Part shown: positions 11,538 to 23,709 of the stretch, piece by piece
Numbering within the stretch: position 1 is the first letter of the stretch
How the letters are laid out: each line of letters opens with the position of its first letter
DNA from: Globodera rostochiensis
Taxonomy: Eukaryota > Nematoda > Chromadorea > Rhabditida > Heteroderidae
Direction of reading: 5' to 3'
Assembly: GCA_018350325.1 (NCBI GenBank)
Contig: JAEVLN010000015.1
Span: 434,001 to 498,000 of the forward strand
DNA length: 64,000 nucleotides
Program-made: the position numbers and the translations under genes
The notes under the pieces: model-generated
Seen by the model: the letters and a program-made list of their open reading frames with translations, nothing else
Told to the model about the DNA's origin: nothing
Databases searched by the model: none

Positions 11538-12680
11538 TTTTATTAGTGACGACGTTTTGTTCGAAGTATTCAAATTTTGTGGACATTTTGAGCTCGGACT
11601 GAAAGTTGCGTTGATCAGCGATCGATTTGACTTTTTGGTGGACGCGCATTTCAAAACAAAAGAATGGTCATTGGGTCAGTTGGACATTTGTCGCGCAAAG
11701 AAAGGAAAGGGCACTCAAATTGTCGAAATCCTTGGCTTTAATAAAGTCGAGCATCGGCTGCCAATTCCGCGAAAATCACTTCCAGAAAAAGTGATCGGCT
11801 TCGAGTGCCTTCAAATAAAGTCTTTAAATTGTTCTAAAAGACCTAAACAATATTTGAGAGTTTTAGTTACATCGATCGAAGTGTCATCGAATTTCTCCAA
11901 AGAATTCGCCGACTTTTCGACTCCAAAGGGACCAATCTTTGGATTGGAACAGCCAACAACCAAAAGCGCAGTTGGGAAATCATTTGGCACCAAATTTGGC
12001 CTTTGATCAAAGACAACATTTGCTGCATTTCTTTGTGGTCCTCCAATCTCTACCGTTTGCGCCAATTCTCTCCGACCGTTTTGCGAGATTTTCCAAAACT
12101 TCGAACGATTGACTAGCTTGGTGATTTTCTCGCTTTCCGGCCGATGACAGTGCCGGCGCTTCTTCTGGACAAGCTTTGGCCAAATGGTTGCACACGCCCC
12201 GCCGGGATGGTCTTCCGAAGGTGTTGGAATGCTATTTTTATTCGACAGAAGTGGAAGGAGTCAAAATGGTATTTTTAATTTTATTGGATTTTCCGTTTTA
12301 AATGAATTTGTCAATTCAGTCGTTTCGCTTAATTTTATCATCAATATTTGGGATTTTTCTTCTGCTGACATTGTGCCATTTGAATTGAAAAACAATTTGA
12401 CGGGGGAGCGTTTGGTGTTTCGGCACGTTGACGAAGACAAATGCCTGTTGGTTCGCTGTCCGATTAAGCGAGACGACGACAAATGGGCCGAGTGGGAAAA
12501 GGAGGCGGTTGAATGTGGTAGGAAATGTCAGTGGAATAGCATCTTCATTGACTTCAACGACTCGGACATTGGCTTCGGGTAAGACAAAAGAAACTATCGT
12601 TTAAATAAATAAATGTTTCATTTTTACTTTTCAGACGACACAAACGAAGGGCCCGAGTGACCAAAAAAGGCAAAAAGTGA
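11538..12680 (+). pseudogene. F-box-like family copy A, frameshifted and lacking exon 1
   Basis: Exon 2 (11538-11819) encodes the F-box-like module ([20 protein letters not shown], then [20 protein letters not shown]). Exon 3 starts at 11867 ([20 protein letters not shown], then [18 protein letters not shown]). Exon 4 follows ([36 protein letters not shown], ending DSDIGFG). The last exon, after the TTTTCAG at about 12634, is basic and ends in TGA near 12680. Exon 3 hits TAG at 12114-12116, and the rest of it ([20 protein letters not shown]) is in another frame, so indels relative to copies C and D broke it. The [10 protein letters not shown] first exon found in B and C is missing. F-box proteins normally recruit substrates to SCF ubiquitin ligases; that role is only inferred. 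Confidence 0.75.
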
Positions 12681-12699
12681 ATGAGCCAAACAGAATTTT

Positions 12700-14960
12700 G
12701 GATGGAAATTTCACGCTTAGAAATGGTCTAAATATTGAAAGTTTTTGCTTTCCCACGCTTTTGTTGGTCAGAAAATTTGATAAAAAGCTTAGTTTAATAA
12801 ACGCCTTCAAAATTGTTTGGTTTACTTACATAGAAAATCCAAAATTAATGTCAAACCCTGAGAAAAACCCTCAATTCCTAAGAAATTTAACGAAAATGAA
12901 TAATAATTTTTCAAATTCTGATGCGAAACGCTTTACGCTTTGTCTGATTATTTTTCATGTCATTCCCCCGCCCGTAAAAATAGAGGAGTTGTGCACGGTT
13001 ACCCGTAGCCGCGGGCGGGTAACCGGTTATGGATTTTAAAAGGTCACGGTTACGGGCGGTTAACGGTTATGAGTGTTTGAGGACGGGCGGTTACGGTTAA
13101 GAAAATTCATAACCGTACGCACAGGCCAGATACTGTGCATTGTTACACAAACGGAGTTGTTTGTATTTCAGCAAAGATACGACGCGTTAAATCCGTTCAA
13201 ATAAGCGCCTAAACCCCAATAAAATTATTCAAAAAAACCAAAATCAATCCGGGTCAGGTTTGGGAAAATATGGATCATCCCAAGCTCAATCACTTTAATA
13301 GGTTTTCTTAGGGGCTGAAACCGTTGGGACGAGCTGAAACCGTTGGGACGAGCATTTAAATCGGGTTTTGAACCGGTTCACCTTTTTTTAGTCAAAATTT
13401 TAAGAAAATATTTTTATTCTAAAAATTGTCTCAATATATGGTATTTTATGCACTGATTACGAATTCGCCAATCGAAAATAAAAATAGAGAATTAAATCAG
13501 TTTTTGAATTGGTTGAAATTAAGGAAAAACGATTTTTTTTGAATAAACCAAAGCCCGAAAAAAATTTCTCGGCGGCACCTATCGGCACCGCTACCCCCCC
13601 CCCCCACCTTTTTGCCTTTTTAGTAAAATCGCACACTAAAACAAAAATTTCGCGCAGAAAGCATTAAGACAATCTCTCATAAATTTAGATGATTTTTCGA
13701 TTAGGGGGGGGGGGGGTAGGGGGAGGGTCGGCGGTGCCGAGAAATTTTTTGAATCTGACTCAATTTGTTAAGAGATTTGCAACCAAACTTTAAAATATAC
13801 GGTAGCTTTTTGAAGCTTTTTAGGAATGTGGAAGCAATTTTTTTTGGTGATTTTTAAAGTTATTTGAATTTTGTTAAATTTCTAAGCAATTAAAATTCAA
13901 TTTTTCAAGGAAAGATCATATCCGAAAACGGGGATCCCCGGTCTCATTCCCGTGTTGCATTTTTGAACATTTTGTAAAATTTCCTGATTTCGGACCCCAA
14001 AATCTTATTTTTTGCCCTTGATCTCCTTATTTTTGATCGATACGACCCTTTTTAATGGGTTTTTGACGGTAATCAGGTCCTACAAAAAAGTTTTAAGAGT
14101 GTTTAACGTTGATTCTGAGAAGTACTCGGGGGTTATCGAGGTCACTGATCACAATGTAACCATATGATATCGTCATTTTATGATTTTACATGAGGCTTTT
14201 AACGATGCCACTCCCAAAAAAATCCCGCAGCGGTGGTTATTTGTTATTTTCGGCGGAAAGGAGGGTAATATTCAAAAAAGTCCGAGAGTCAATTCACCAA
14301 TGAATGAGCTCTGTTCGCGTCCTTTCACAAATTTTACTAAAAATTTTTTCGCTTCTCTGCCTTATCAGGCAAAAGCATTTACCTATCATTTTTGTGTCTA
14401 CTCCCTCACCGATCCATCGCCCATAAAGTCGGAGTTTTTTGCTGCTTCCTGCTCCCACATTTGCTCACAATCATTCGATGACACTTTTCGTCACTTTACT
14501 TCAGTTGCCGTCTGTCCTCATTTAATTATAAATAGGGATGGGATTTTAGTCTTTTGACTATATTTTTCCTGAAATACCCAAACTTTGAAATGCGCGAAAA
14601 TCGCGTTTTTAGGGCACTGTAAACATTTTTAATCGATTTTATAAACATTTAAATTTCACATCTACAAAATTTAATTGTTAAATTGCTAGGCACACGAAAT
14701 GTGGATCCGTCCCTCTTAAATCATTTTATGTTGTGTCGGCCTTTTTGGCACTACCTAAAATTAAGCTGCTTATTCAATAATAAATGGACATTTTCTACAA
14801 TTATATTATTGTTGACGAAAAAACTATCAATAATATCAATGGAAGTCTTACAAATGGAAAATGTGAGCAATCTAGCAATTCAACATTTATTGATTCGACT
14901 CCATTCGCTTCGCTGTAATTTTTTATTGCCCAATTGAACACCGTAAACTTTACTATTTTT
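12700..14960. other. Gene-poor stretch before the BTB gene
   Basis: Contains a GGTTAACGG/CCGTAACC-rich segment at 12985-13110, poly-C and poly-G runs at 13595 and 13705, two partial hairpin motifs (13570-13591 and 13728-13742), and a segment near 14100-14190 that resembles 31150-31260 (AGTACTCGGGGGTTATCGAG). An open stretch at 14683-14937 lies just before the BTB exons and could hold an unresolved upstream exon. I could not join it in frame. Confidence 0.4.
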
Positions 14961-14963
14961 AAG

Positions 14964-15854
14964 CAAATTCGACGTCACAATCTCAAACTATGCCCCTTAT
15001 CGATATTTGGTGGTCAGTGACATCGGCAGCGGTGCTTCTGTTTCTCGATTGTCGGAGCCGTTGGCGCAACTTATTGTCTGGGAATGGAGTCAGGGAACGC
15101 AATTTGTCAAAAATGTGACTTTTTTTAGTAAAATCTGTTTTTTTGTATTACATAAATTTTAGCAAATCATACTCAAGAAAGGTGGAACAACCGAGGCAAT
15201 CACTTGTCCGACTTCTATTGTTATCAGAATTCTCAAAAAACGAAAAGTGATTGAGAAGTAAAAGGACATTTGATTTAAGTTTTGACAAATTTTAATATTT
15301 TTTTCAGTCCATGCCCTCCGCTCAGTTCTCCGGACGACGATTTGACGGTGTTCATCGGAAACGATCGTTTGGTGGTGTCCGCCCATCGGCTGATGTCCGT
15401 CTCGCCGATGATTAATCGGATGCTCAGCGTGGACATGAAGGAGAAGCAGGAACGAACGATAAATTTGGATGGGCTCGGCGTCAATATGAAGCAGTTCATG
15501 GACTTTCTGAACACCATCACTTTCCCATCCTTTCACCATCCATTTTTCCCCAATCGTAACGGGCACATTTACCTACTTGACACCCAAGTGAATAATTCTA
15601 AAAATTCAGCGAAAAATGTGCTCGAGCTGCTCAAGCTGTCCGACTACTTCCAGGTGGACTGGTTGAAGGAGCGTTGTGGCGTCCATTTGGTCAATTGTGT
15701 GGAAATTCTATTTGTCGAGCGTTTTCTTTTGGTTGAGCGCTATCGGCTCGATATTTTGAAGGTGTCTTTCATTTTTTAAGATATTTTTTATTACGTTTTT
15801 CATTTTTAGGAATGTTTTACGCGAATGTTGACTGAACTGACCAACAGAAAATAG
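14964..15854 (+). CDS. BTB/POZ-domain protein (5' end unresolved)
   Basis: Four exons join in a continuous frame: 14964-15114, 15163-15257, 15308-15761 and 15810-15854 (TAG). The first two encode a non-BTB region (FDVTISNYAPYRYLVVSDIG, then LIVWEWSQGTQF) and a basic IRILKKRKVIE linker. The third encodes the BTB fold: DLTVFIGNDRLVVSAHRLMS, VSPMINRMLSVDMKEK, then NVLELLKLSDYFQVDWLKER. The last gives ECFTRMLTELTNRK. BTB domains dimerise and often serve as Cullin-3 substrate adaptors; that is family knowledge only. The region after the BTB is short, and no BACK, Kelch or MATH repeat follows. The start codon probably lies upstream of 14964. Paralogous BTB genes are numerous in cyst nematodes. Confidence 0.75.
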
Positions 15855-16382
15855 TGGCGAGATTGGCGATCGTCTCAATATTTTGTGGAGAATAGAAACC
15901 GGCCAGAAGGTTCGGTCGGTACTTTTCGGGAAAGTATCGACACCAAAAGCACCGAAAATCCCGAAAAAGCGTCGGTACTTTCCCGTATCGTCCGATCTCT
16001 TAAAACATTTTAAATTTTTTATGTTCTATACGTTTTGATTTGTTTGATTTCTTATAGAAAAGCCAACATAAACAAAACGAGTTGGTCGCACTTCTCGTAA
16101 GTGGTTTTTAAATGTGCAGATTTCCTGATTTCCGAAAATTCTGAAATTGGTTCAAAAAAGCCCATTTTAGAAGAATGTTAGTTGGTTCCTAAATAAAGAA
16201 CTATGAATAGTTTTTTATAAAATGGAAATCGATTTCAGAGACCTAACGACTTTATTTTTTTGCATTTCAGGAATGGTGGGGCGTTCAGGAACTAAAATCG
16301 CCCTATTATAATCAATATTTTAATTTGAATAAAATTATTGCAAAATGTTCAGATTCAGGTTCCCATTTTAAAACAATTGAAA

Positions 16383-17555
16383 ATTTCTAATCGCATGAAC
16401 CGATTCCTTGGGGTTTGAATGATCCGGATGTTTAATTGTTAATAAGCTTGCGCGCAAACAATTGTTAGAATGTCTAAGAAATTTAACTAAATAAGTGAAT
16501 TTCTAATCGCATGAACCGATTCCTTGGGGTTTGAATGATTCGGATGTTTAATTGTCAGTAAGCTTGCGAGCAAACAATTGTTAGAATGTCTAAGAAATTT
16601 AACTAAATAAGTGAATTTCTAATCGCATGAACCGATTCCTTGGGGTTTGAATGATTCGGATGTTTAATTGTCAGTAAGCTTGCGAAATTGTTAGAATGTC
16701 TAAGAAATTTAACTAAATAAGTGAATTTCTAATCGCATGCACCGATTCCTTGGGGTTTGAATGATCCGGATGTTTAATTGTCATTAAGCTTGCGAGCAAA
16801 CAATTGTTAGAATGTCTAAGAAATTTAACTAAATAAGTGAATTTCTAATCGCATGAACCGATTCCTTGGGGTTTGAATGATTCGGATGTTTAATTGTCAG
16901 TAAGCTTGCGAGCAAACAATTGTTAGAATGTCTAAGAAATTTAACTAAATAAGTGAATTTCTAATCGCATGAACCGATTCCTTGGGGTTTGAATGATCGG
17001 ATGTTTAATTGTCAGTAAGCTTGCGCGCAAACAATTGTTAGAATGTCTAAGAAATTTAACTAAATAAGTGAATTTCTAATCGCATGAACCGATTCCTTGG
17101 GCTTTGAATGATCCGGATGTTTAATTGTCAGTAAGCTTGCGAGCAAACAATTGTTAGAATGTCTAAGAAATTTAACTAAATAAGTGAATTTCTAATCGCA
17201 TGAACCGATTCCTTGGGGTTTGAATGATTCGGATGTTTAATTGTCTAGTAAGCTTGCGAGCAAACAATTGTTAGAATGTCTAAGAAATTTAACTAAATAA
17301 GTGAATTTCTAATCGCATGAACCGATTCCTTGGGGTTTGAATGATCCGGATGTTTAATTGTCAGTAAGCTTGCGAGCAAACAATTGTTAGAATGTCTAAG
17401 AAATTTAACTAAATAAGTGAATTTCTAATCGCATGAACCGATTCCTTGGGGTTTGAATGATTCGGATGTTTAATTGTCAGTAAGCTTGCGCGCAAACAAT
17501 TGTTAGAATGTCTAAGAAATTTAACTAAATAAGTGAATTTCTAATCGCATGAACC
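16383..17555. repeat. Tandem array, unit about 116 bp, ten full copies plus a partial
   Basis: The TAATCGCATG landmark recurs at 16388, 16504, 16620, 16730, 16846, 16962, 17077, 17193, 17310, 17426 and 17542, giving spacings of 110-117. Copies differ by single bases (CCGG or TTCGG, GCGAG or GCGCG) and one short deletion in the 16620 unit. Non-coding. It lies between the BTB gene and the 3' end of the transporter gene. Confidence 0.95.
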
Positions 17556-17627
17556 GTTTAAAATGACAACAATCGCTTAAATGCAATACTTAAACTGGAG
17601 AAGAAAAATTTGTCAAAATTTTGCAAT

Positions 17628-20600
17628 TTATTGCATCGGTTGAACGCGGGATTTTGCGTTGTGCGCTGTGGACGGCGGAGGGACGTTGACGACGTTCCGT
17701 TCGGCATTCTGCTGATCGCCTTGGCCAATTAGCTCGATGTTGCCGTTAAATGCAATTTGGGCCATAATGCAAGTTGTGTCTAAAAATTAAATGAAGAATT
17801 TTAAAAGTCGTAATTTACACAAATATTTGTTTGAACTATCCAAAAATAATCAACAAAAATTCGGAGTTTCTAAGAATTTACCAAATGGTATTTAAAAACA
17901 TTTGTTCAAAATGGTGCCACCCTCGCTACTATTGGCCACGTGCCCTTACGGTTGAGGGAGTGGGAGAGGCGTCGGTACCAGCCAAAGCGTTGAATGGCAT
18001 GTGGCCAGATGAAAGTGACGTAGACGGCCAGTCCAATGCCGAGAATGAGGAGGCCGACGGCAGACGCCCAAAAGCTCTGGACGATGGTGACGAAGACCAG
18101 CGCAAGACAAATGAACAGAAACAGCACGGGCAGCACCAACGGCACCCGAATTGCCTTCTCGTGCACGCCTTGACGACGCGTGTGCGCGCCAATCTTCAGT
18201 TTGATGCACAGCAGGGTCATCATTGTGCAGGAACGAATGATCTGCACAAAAATGGGCATTGGGTAAGCCTGGGCTTCTTTTGAACAATATGACCATGATC
18301 TGACCCATGTTTCTGATCAGATCATGGCATGAAAAGAGGGCTTTGAAGAACCTACCCAAATCGTGAATGCCACGTAACTGATCAGTTCCTGAATTGCAAA
18401 TTTAATTTTCAAAATTCCATATTCGACTACTACCTCAAGATTACCGAGGAATGAGAAAGCCATTGATAACAACACCTGAATGCGGCGTAAATATTTTTAT
18501 ATGTAGGCCAATGATGATTTTTTAATTTGTGCCCGATTTAGCATAAATTCCAACAAATTTGAGGCAGGACACCGAGCAAGCAGTTGGAGATTGATATTGG
18601 TTGTTTTTCAGCACGTACATGCACAAACAGTGCGGCCCGGGGACTGTCATGTTGGCGATTGATGCACGAGATGAATGAGGGGAAATGGCGTTCGCGGGCA
18701 GACGCCCAAATGTAACGGCTGCCTTGGAACAAAGTCGCGTTCAGAGAGCTAAACTGGGGCGGGCAGATGAATGCTTATTATTATTAGCTTTTAATTAGTC
18801 TTAATGGCTAATTACCTAGTCTTCTGAATGACACCCACCCGATTAGCACAATGCAAACCAAAAATGGCATGGCATACTGAAGAAAGCCGCCGAGGGTCCG
18901 TTCCGCAAATGTCTGTTAGGGCAAATAAATTTGTTTAATAAAAACTATCCCTAATTTTAAATGCTTTAAATTAAACTTGCCATCGCAATGGCATTGGATT
19001 TTTGCACTTCGGGCACGCTGAGCACCACAAAATAGGACAAATTCATGGCCAGGTACAGTGTGACCACAGTGGACATGCCGACAATGATGGCGAATGGCAT
19101 CGATCTGAGAGTGTTGAAGCGAATGCTTTTGGGTTCTGGGTACGTACAATGAATGCTCTGCTCCCCCACCTGTGCGATTTCTTCACATCCTCCGCACCAA
19201 AGTTCAAAATGTCCCAGCCGTCGTAGCTGAACAGACCGGCAAACAGTGCCAGAACCCATTGTCCCGGGTACGTGCTGGTGTTGGCAAACGGTTCTCGGAA
19301 ATTGTCCGATTGGGCACCTAAATTTGGAATGGTCTAAAAAAGCACATAATTTATTATTCGGACCCAACAGCAATAATCATTATCGTAACAAAATGCTTAA
19401 ACAAACAATGCGCCATTATCGGGAGGACGGACCTTTGGTGACCAACACCATCAGGCCAACAATGATGATGATGCCGGAGGCGATGATTTTGGCGATCATT
19501 GCCAACATTTGGAAACGCGCCACGACGCCACGGATGGAAAAGCAGTTGAGGAAGAACAGAAGTACTGCAACAAGGCGTTTGAACGCTTTCATAGACATTT
19601 GCCGATGGCCTTACTTATAAAATAATATGCGTTTAAGCATAATTTGTTCAGAAGAATAATGATAAATATACACAACAAAAAATAAAGGGAAAGGAATAGC
19701 AAAATTAACGAAAAAATATGAGGCAAAATTGTAATAAAATATAATAAAATAAATAGTTTTTGATGAGTTTAACAGAAACTTAAGCAGCAGCGGCAAACTG
19801 GCACTTTGACTAATTCACTGATGCAGCTGAACGAGATAAGCCTGTTGACCACGTAATTTGCGGACTCGTCAAGTTCAAGCGTTTAAAAATATTTCAATTG
19901 TCTATAAACAAATAGGCAAAATTGAATTTTATTTTTTGAAACGATTGCTTTGTCATATACTTATTTATTTTCATACAAGTCGTAAATCATTGATCGCGCA
20001 AGCTTAACTAATTACCTTCAGCCCTCTGATCACGTAATCCAAAAATTTTGCATTTGGATGGCCATTGTGCCGGGGTTCGTAAAGATGCTGGCACACGACA
20101 TGAAGGAAAAGGCTGTTTGTTAATGGGGAAGTGGGAAGGATTGTTTAGCAGTGTTTTCCTGTTCCAGCTTGGCCTGTTCTGTTCCTGTTCCTGTTCTATT
20201 CTAGAATTTAGAACAGCACAGGAACAGGAACAGATTCAAAATCCTTGGAACAGGAACAGAACAGCAACAGACAGGCCAAGCTGGAACAGGGTAAAAATTG
20301 AAGAATTGAACTTGATTGAGTAATATATTTGAAATTTTCCAATTATGCATCATATGATTTTTTTTCTCTCTTTTTATGAATTTTGATTGTAATTTTAAAA
20401 ATATTTTAGATTTTTATTTTTTGAAGGCAGATATTATTTTTTTTCTTTAAATTGAGAAAAAATCATTGAGAAAAAATCATAAGGGGGGGGGGGGCTTTTT
20501 GTTTTCTAACTTTTAAAAATTAAGACCAATTATTTAAAAAACTCTCAAAATCGTCAACCCGGGCCCCTCCCATTTCTAAAAAGCTTCAAAAAATGATTGC

Positions 20601-22768
20601 AAATCCCTTAACAAATTGAATCAAAAATTCCAAATTTTCTCGGCGGCGCCTATCGGCACCGCCGACTCCCCCCTGAAGTAAAGCAAAATTTTCAAAAAAA
20701 AATATTTAATTTTTAACTAGGGTTGCTCCCCGAGCCCCAAAATAAGAAAACAGAAGTCTCAAAAAAGTATATAATTTTTTCACTAGAGTTGCTCACCATT
20801 CTCAAAATTGGGTCGTCCCGGACCCCCGACATGGCCAACCCACCCGACCATCCCTGACATACCATTTTCCCACCCCCAAGGGTTCGGGAGAAAACCTATT
20901 TTGAACCTAACTTAAAATATTTTCGTAAAAGTCTCGGATTTTTGGGAGTCAATTCTCGCGTCTCGGGGGCAACTCTTGGTAAAGTTAGGTCTCGAGCATC
21001 ACTAGGAAATGATGAACACTTTGCCCAATGCATCATCAATTAAAATTTCTTACTGAATTTCACTCGGAAAATTTTTAATTTAGAACAGTCTAAGAACAGT
21101 TTACTCTGTTCTGTTCCTTTTCTGTTCCTGTTCTGTTCTCGAGGTTGGAACAGAACAGGAACAGAAACAGGTTCAAAATCCTTGGAACAGGAAAACACTG
21201 TTGTTTAGTAAGGAATGGGCACACAAATCTCAAATAGGGAACCAGCGCACGTGGCACAGATGGGCAAGTCGCCGCCCGTCTTGCGAATGCTGGTGTCAAG
21301 CTCCACGTAGCAGAAGGCGCCCAGGGTGGCGGCGATCGGTGCCGCAATTATCCAAATCTGCGAAGTGATCAATCCTCCTTATTTGGGCTGGCTGGCTGAT
21401 CAAAGCGATTTGAACCAGCTCAACATGGTCAACGCGTTCAGATTTAAATCACTCGCCAAAAGCGATGCTCCAACCGACTAGACATTGTTCAAAATGCTGA
21501 TTGGCGTAATGAATGCCGGATCCGATGATGTTGCCGACAATGTGCGACGTGGCGCCCCAACTGGCCATCATATTCTCCTCACGGGGCATGATCGAAAGCT
21601 TGCCAAATAATAAGCACAAATGGACTCTGAAATCATTAAATCGCTTTCAATTTTCTTGTTCGCGACTCCGTGTCAAATTGTCCACTTTTGGTGTTCAATT
21701 GTCACGCTTTTTGGTGCCTAATTCAATGCCCAATCTATGCGCTTTCAGCAGCTCCAATCAAAACGAGCACCCGCCAGCCGCTCTGCCAGCCGCCGATGAT
21801 TCCTGCCAGCCGAGTGGGAGGGGGAGGGAACGGACGCGATCGATAGGACGACGACCAATTGCGCCCCCCCCCCTCCGTCAATGGCCCCGTTCGTTCGTTC
21901 CCCAAATGGGCGAATTATTTATTATTATTATTATTAATCTTATTGTTTAATAAGAGTAATAAATTGATGAATAAAAACCCCGATAAAAAATATGGGCAAT
22001 GAAAACAAACGTAAATAGAGAGTTTCAGGCACTAACATTTGGGGAGAACAAAAATGAAATTAAAAAAACAATTTTTAAATAAAATGGGCTGGGGCTGAAA
22101 AAAACAAATAAATAAAATAATAAAACTCAATAAAAGGCATTGAGTGGGGCGAAATATTTTTGAAGTTATTGAACAAATTATGTAACAAAATGATTTGTAT
22201 AAATATTATTAAAATTAAACGTACGGAGCAAAGAAAATGAAGTCATCTTGGAAAAAAAGATCTGATCAAACGGTTCACAGAAGTGCGCCTTAAATTTTCA
22301 CAATTTAATTATTAAACATATTTAATAATAATTTAATTCTACATAATTCTTTTTTACTCGTAAACCGCGCTGCAAGTAATTGGCGAATGTTTCCATTTCA
22401 ATGGCCAAATAGCACGGCACGATGAACAGATTAGCGGCACTCATGAAAGTGAACGCGACGGTCGTCCATTGCATGTGGCACAAATAGGCGAAGTCGCCCC
22501 CCGACTTTCTGAACAGAAGCTTTTTTGGCATTTTGTTAAATCATCAACATTTTCCCCACCTTATGCTTGTGCCCAACTCCACGTAGCAAAAAGCGCCAAT
22601 CACCGAAATTATGCCGGCCAAAAGCCAAACGATCAATGAAGCGCCCACTGATTGGACGTTGTTCAGAATGCTGGTCGGAGTTATGAAAATGCCGGATCCG
22701 ATGATTCCGTTGACCACAAATGCCGTGGCACCCCAACCGCCCATCATGTTCTGTTCGCGGGAAGGCAT
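17628..22768 (-). CDS. SLC7-type amino-acid transporter (APC superfamily), model uncertain
   Basis: The 5' exons 22768-22560 and 22508-22358 encode MPSREQNMMGGWGATAFVV, the hallmark GIIGSGIFITPTSILNNV, then IGAFCYVELGTSIRKSGGDF, ending GLR with a GTAAAA donor. Downstream exons give LDESANYVVNRLISFSCI (about 19870-19824), VAVLLFFLNCFSIRGVVARF (to about 19432), LFAGLFSYDGWDILNFGAED (about 19240-19195), SMPFAIIVGMSTVVTLYLAM, TFAERTLGGFLQYAMPF (about 18907-18857), LNATLFQGSRYIWASARERH, VPLVLPVLFLFICLALVFV with VTFIWPHAIQRFGWY (about 18262-17930), and a hydrophilic tail ending TAA at 17628. This order matches LAT-type SLC7 light chains, which exchange amino acids at the plasma membrane. Frames do not join cleanly near 19140-19200 and 18600, so decay or sequence error is possible. 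A second, broken copy of the 5' exons sits inside the gene. Confidence 0.6.
20013..21592 (-). pseudogene. Decayed duplicate of the transporter 5' exon cassette
   Basis: Positions 21592-21450 read MPREENMMASWGATSHIVGN and IIGSGI, then lose two bases relative to the intact copy at 22.7 kb and meet TAG where that copy has a Gln codon. Positions 21358-21260 read AATLGAFCYVELDTSIRKTG. Positions 20115-20013 read FSFMSCASIFTNPGTMAIQM up to GLK with a GTAATT donor. An additional intron splits the second exon relative to the intact copy, and that intron carries the element 20149-21200. Splicing could in principle skip this cassette. Confidence 0.65.
20149..21200. mobile_element. hAT-like non-autonomous element, 1052 bp, TSD TTGTTTAG
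   Basis: The TIR CAGTGTTTTCCTGTTCCA occurs at both ends in inverted orientation. Identical 8-mers TTGTTTAG lie at 20141-20148 and 21201-21208. The interior holds GAACAGGAACAG repeats, a GC-rich hairpin at 20641-20664 and poly-G/poly-C. No transposase frame. Part of it is the inverted copy of 1660-2060. Confidence 0.9.
21900..21945. repeat. ATT trinucleotide microsatellite
   Basis: A run of ATTATTATT units follows the C-rich segment at 21860-21900. The surrounding 21610-22320 shows no recognisable coding exon. Confidence 0.7.
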
Positions 22769-23151
22769 TTCGACAAATTATCTTAAAATTGGAATAATCA
22801 AAAAAGCAATGCCGGCGGCTTCCAATGAAAATAGCAAAACAAATCCCCAATAAAATCTTCGGAAAAGCGAATGATCGCCTCGGGACATTTTTCATCCAAA
22901 CACCAAAAAGCCCAATTATCAGCAATAAACTCGTTTATTTAAGATAAGGGGAAGGCGATCGCAGCATTTTTCGCGTTATTCGACTTATAATTAATTCTCA
23001 TTCGACGAATGTTGCAACAAAAAAGAATGCGAAGAAAACGGAAATGAAATTGAATCATCCGAAAATTAAATAGCAGAAGAAAATAAAAATATGCCGTCCA
23101 TTTTGAAGTTGTTTTATTTAGCAATTTATTGTGAAAATGTTTCCTTTTTAG

Positions 23152-23220
23152 TGCGCTCATTGCGACAAGTCATTCAGTTACTGCGCAAATTTGAACCGTC
23201 ATTTGCGAAAACATTTGTGA
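23152..23220 (+). pseudogene. C2H2 zinc-finger last-exon relic
   Basis: After a TTTTTAG acceptor the frame reads CAHCDKSFSYCANLNRHLRK and HL, then stop. It is a single finger with all four ligands. It and about 200 bp of flank closely match the last exon of the C2H2 gene at 48.5 kb. No companion fingers are found upstream. Confidence 0.7.
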
Positions 23221-23709
23221 ACACTTTGAACAAAACGTCGTGGAAGCAGAATGAATTTTATGTACAACATTTTGCATTTATTCCGAACAATTCCGTTTTC
23301 CAATCAAAAAGCGATGTTTTCTAGGGTTAAAAATATGCGTAGAACACCTCCGAGCTCAGAATTTGCAAAGGTCGAACCGAACCCGAATTCGAACAATTGT
23401 CAAAATTTCAGACAAGTGAAAAATAATTTATGCATGAACACAAAAAGATTTAAATCTTCAAAAAATGTACGAAAAACGTTTGTAATAAGAAACCAATTTC
23501 GGATGAACTTTTCCAAACGCCTTTTTGCCGTCGTCCACTACCAATTGCTCGGCCAAATACCGATCAATGTATTGAAACGAAATTTTCCCAAAAAGCCTCA
23601 AAAAACCTAATCAAACTCTAAAAAGCCACAAAATGAGGCTAACCCCTCAGTTTGGCAGCCCTGGGTAAAACAAAATGGTTAGCTCAAAAGGAATCGGGGT
23701 GCTTTGGAC

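Noticed and set aside
16383..17555. Possible CRISPR array (regular direct repeats)
   Set aside because: Whole 116-bp units are repeated with no variable spacers, no cas genes, and the genome is eukaryotic.
17831..18359. Plus-strand and alternative minus frames over the transporter exon
   Set aside because: They are shadows of the membrane-spanning exon read in the minus frame with VPLVLPVLFLFICLALVFV.
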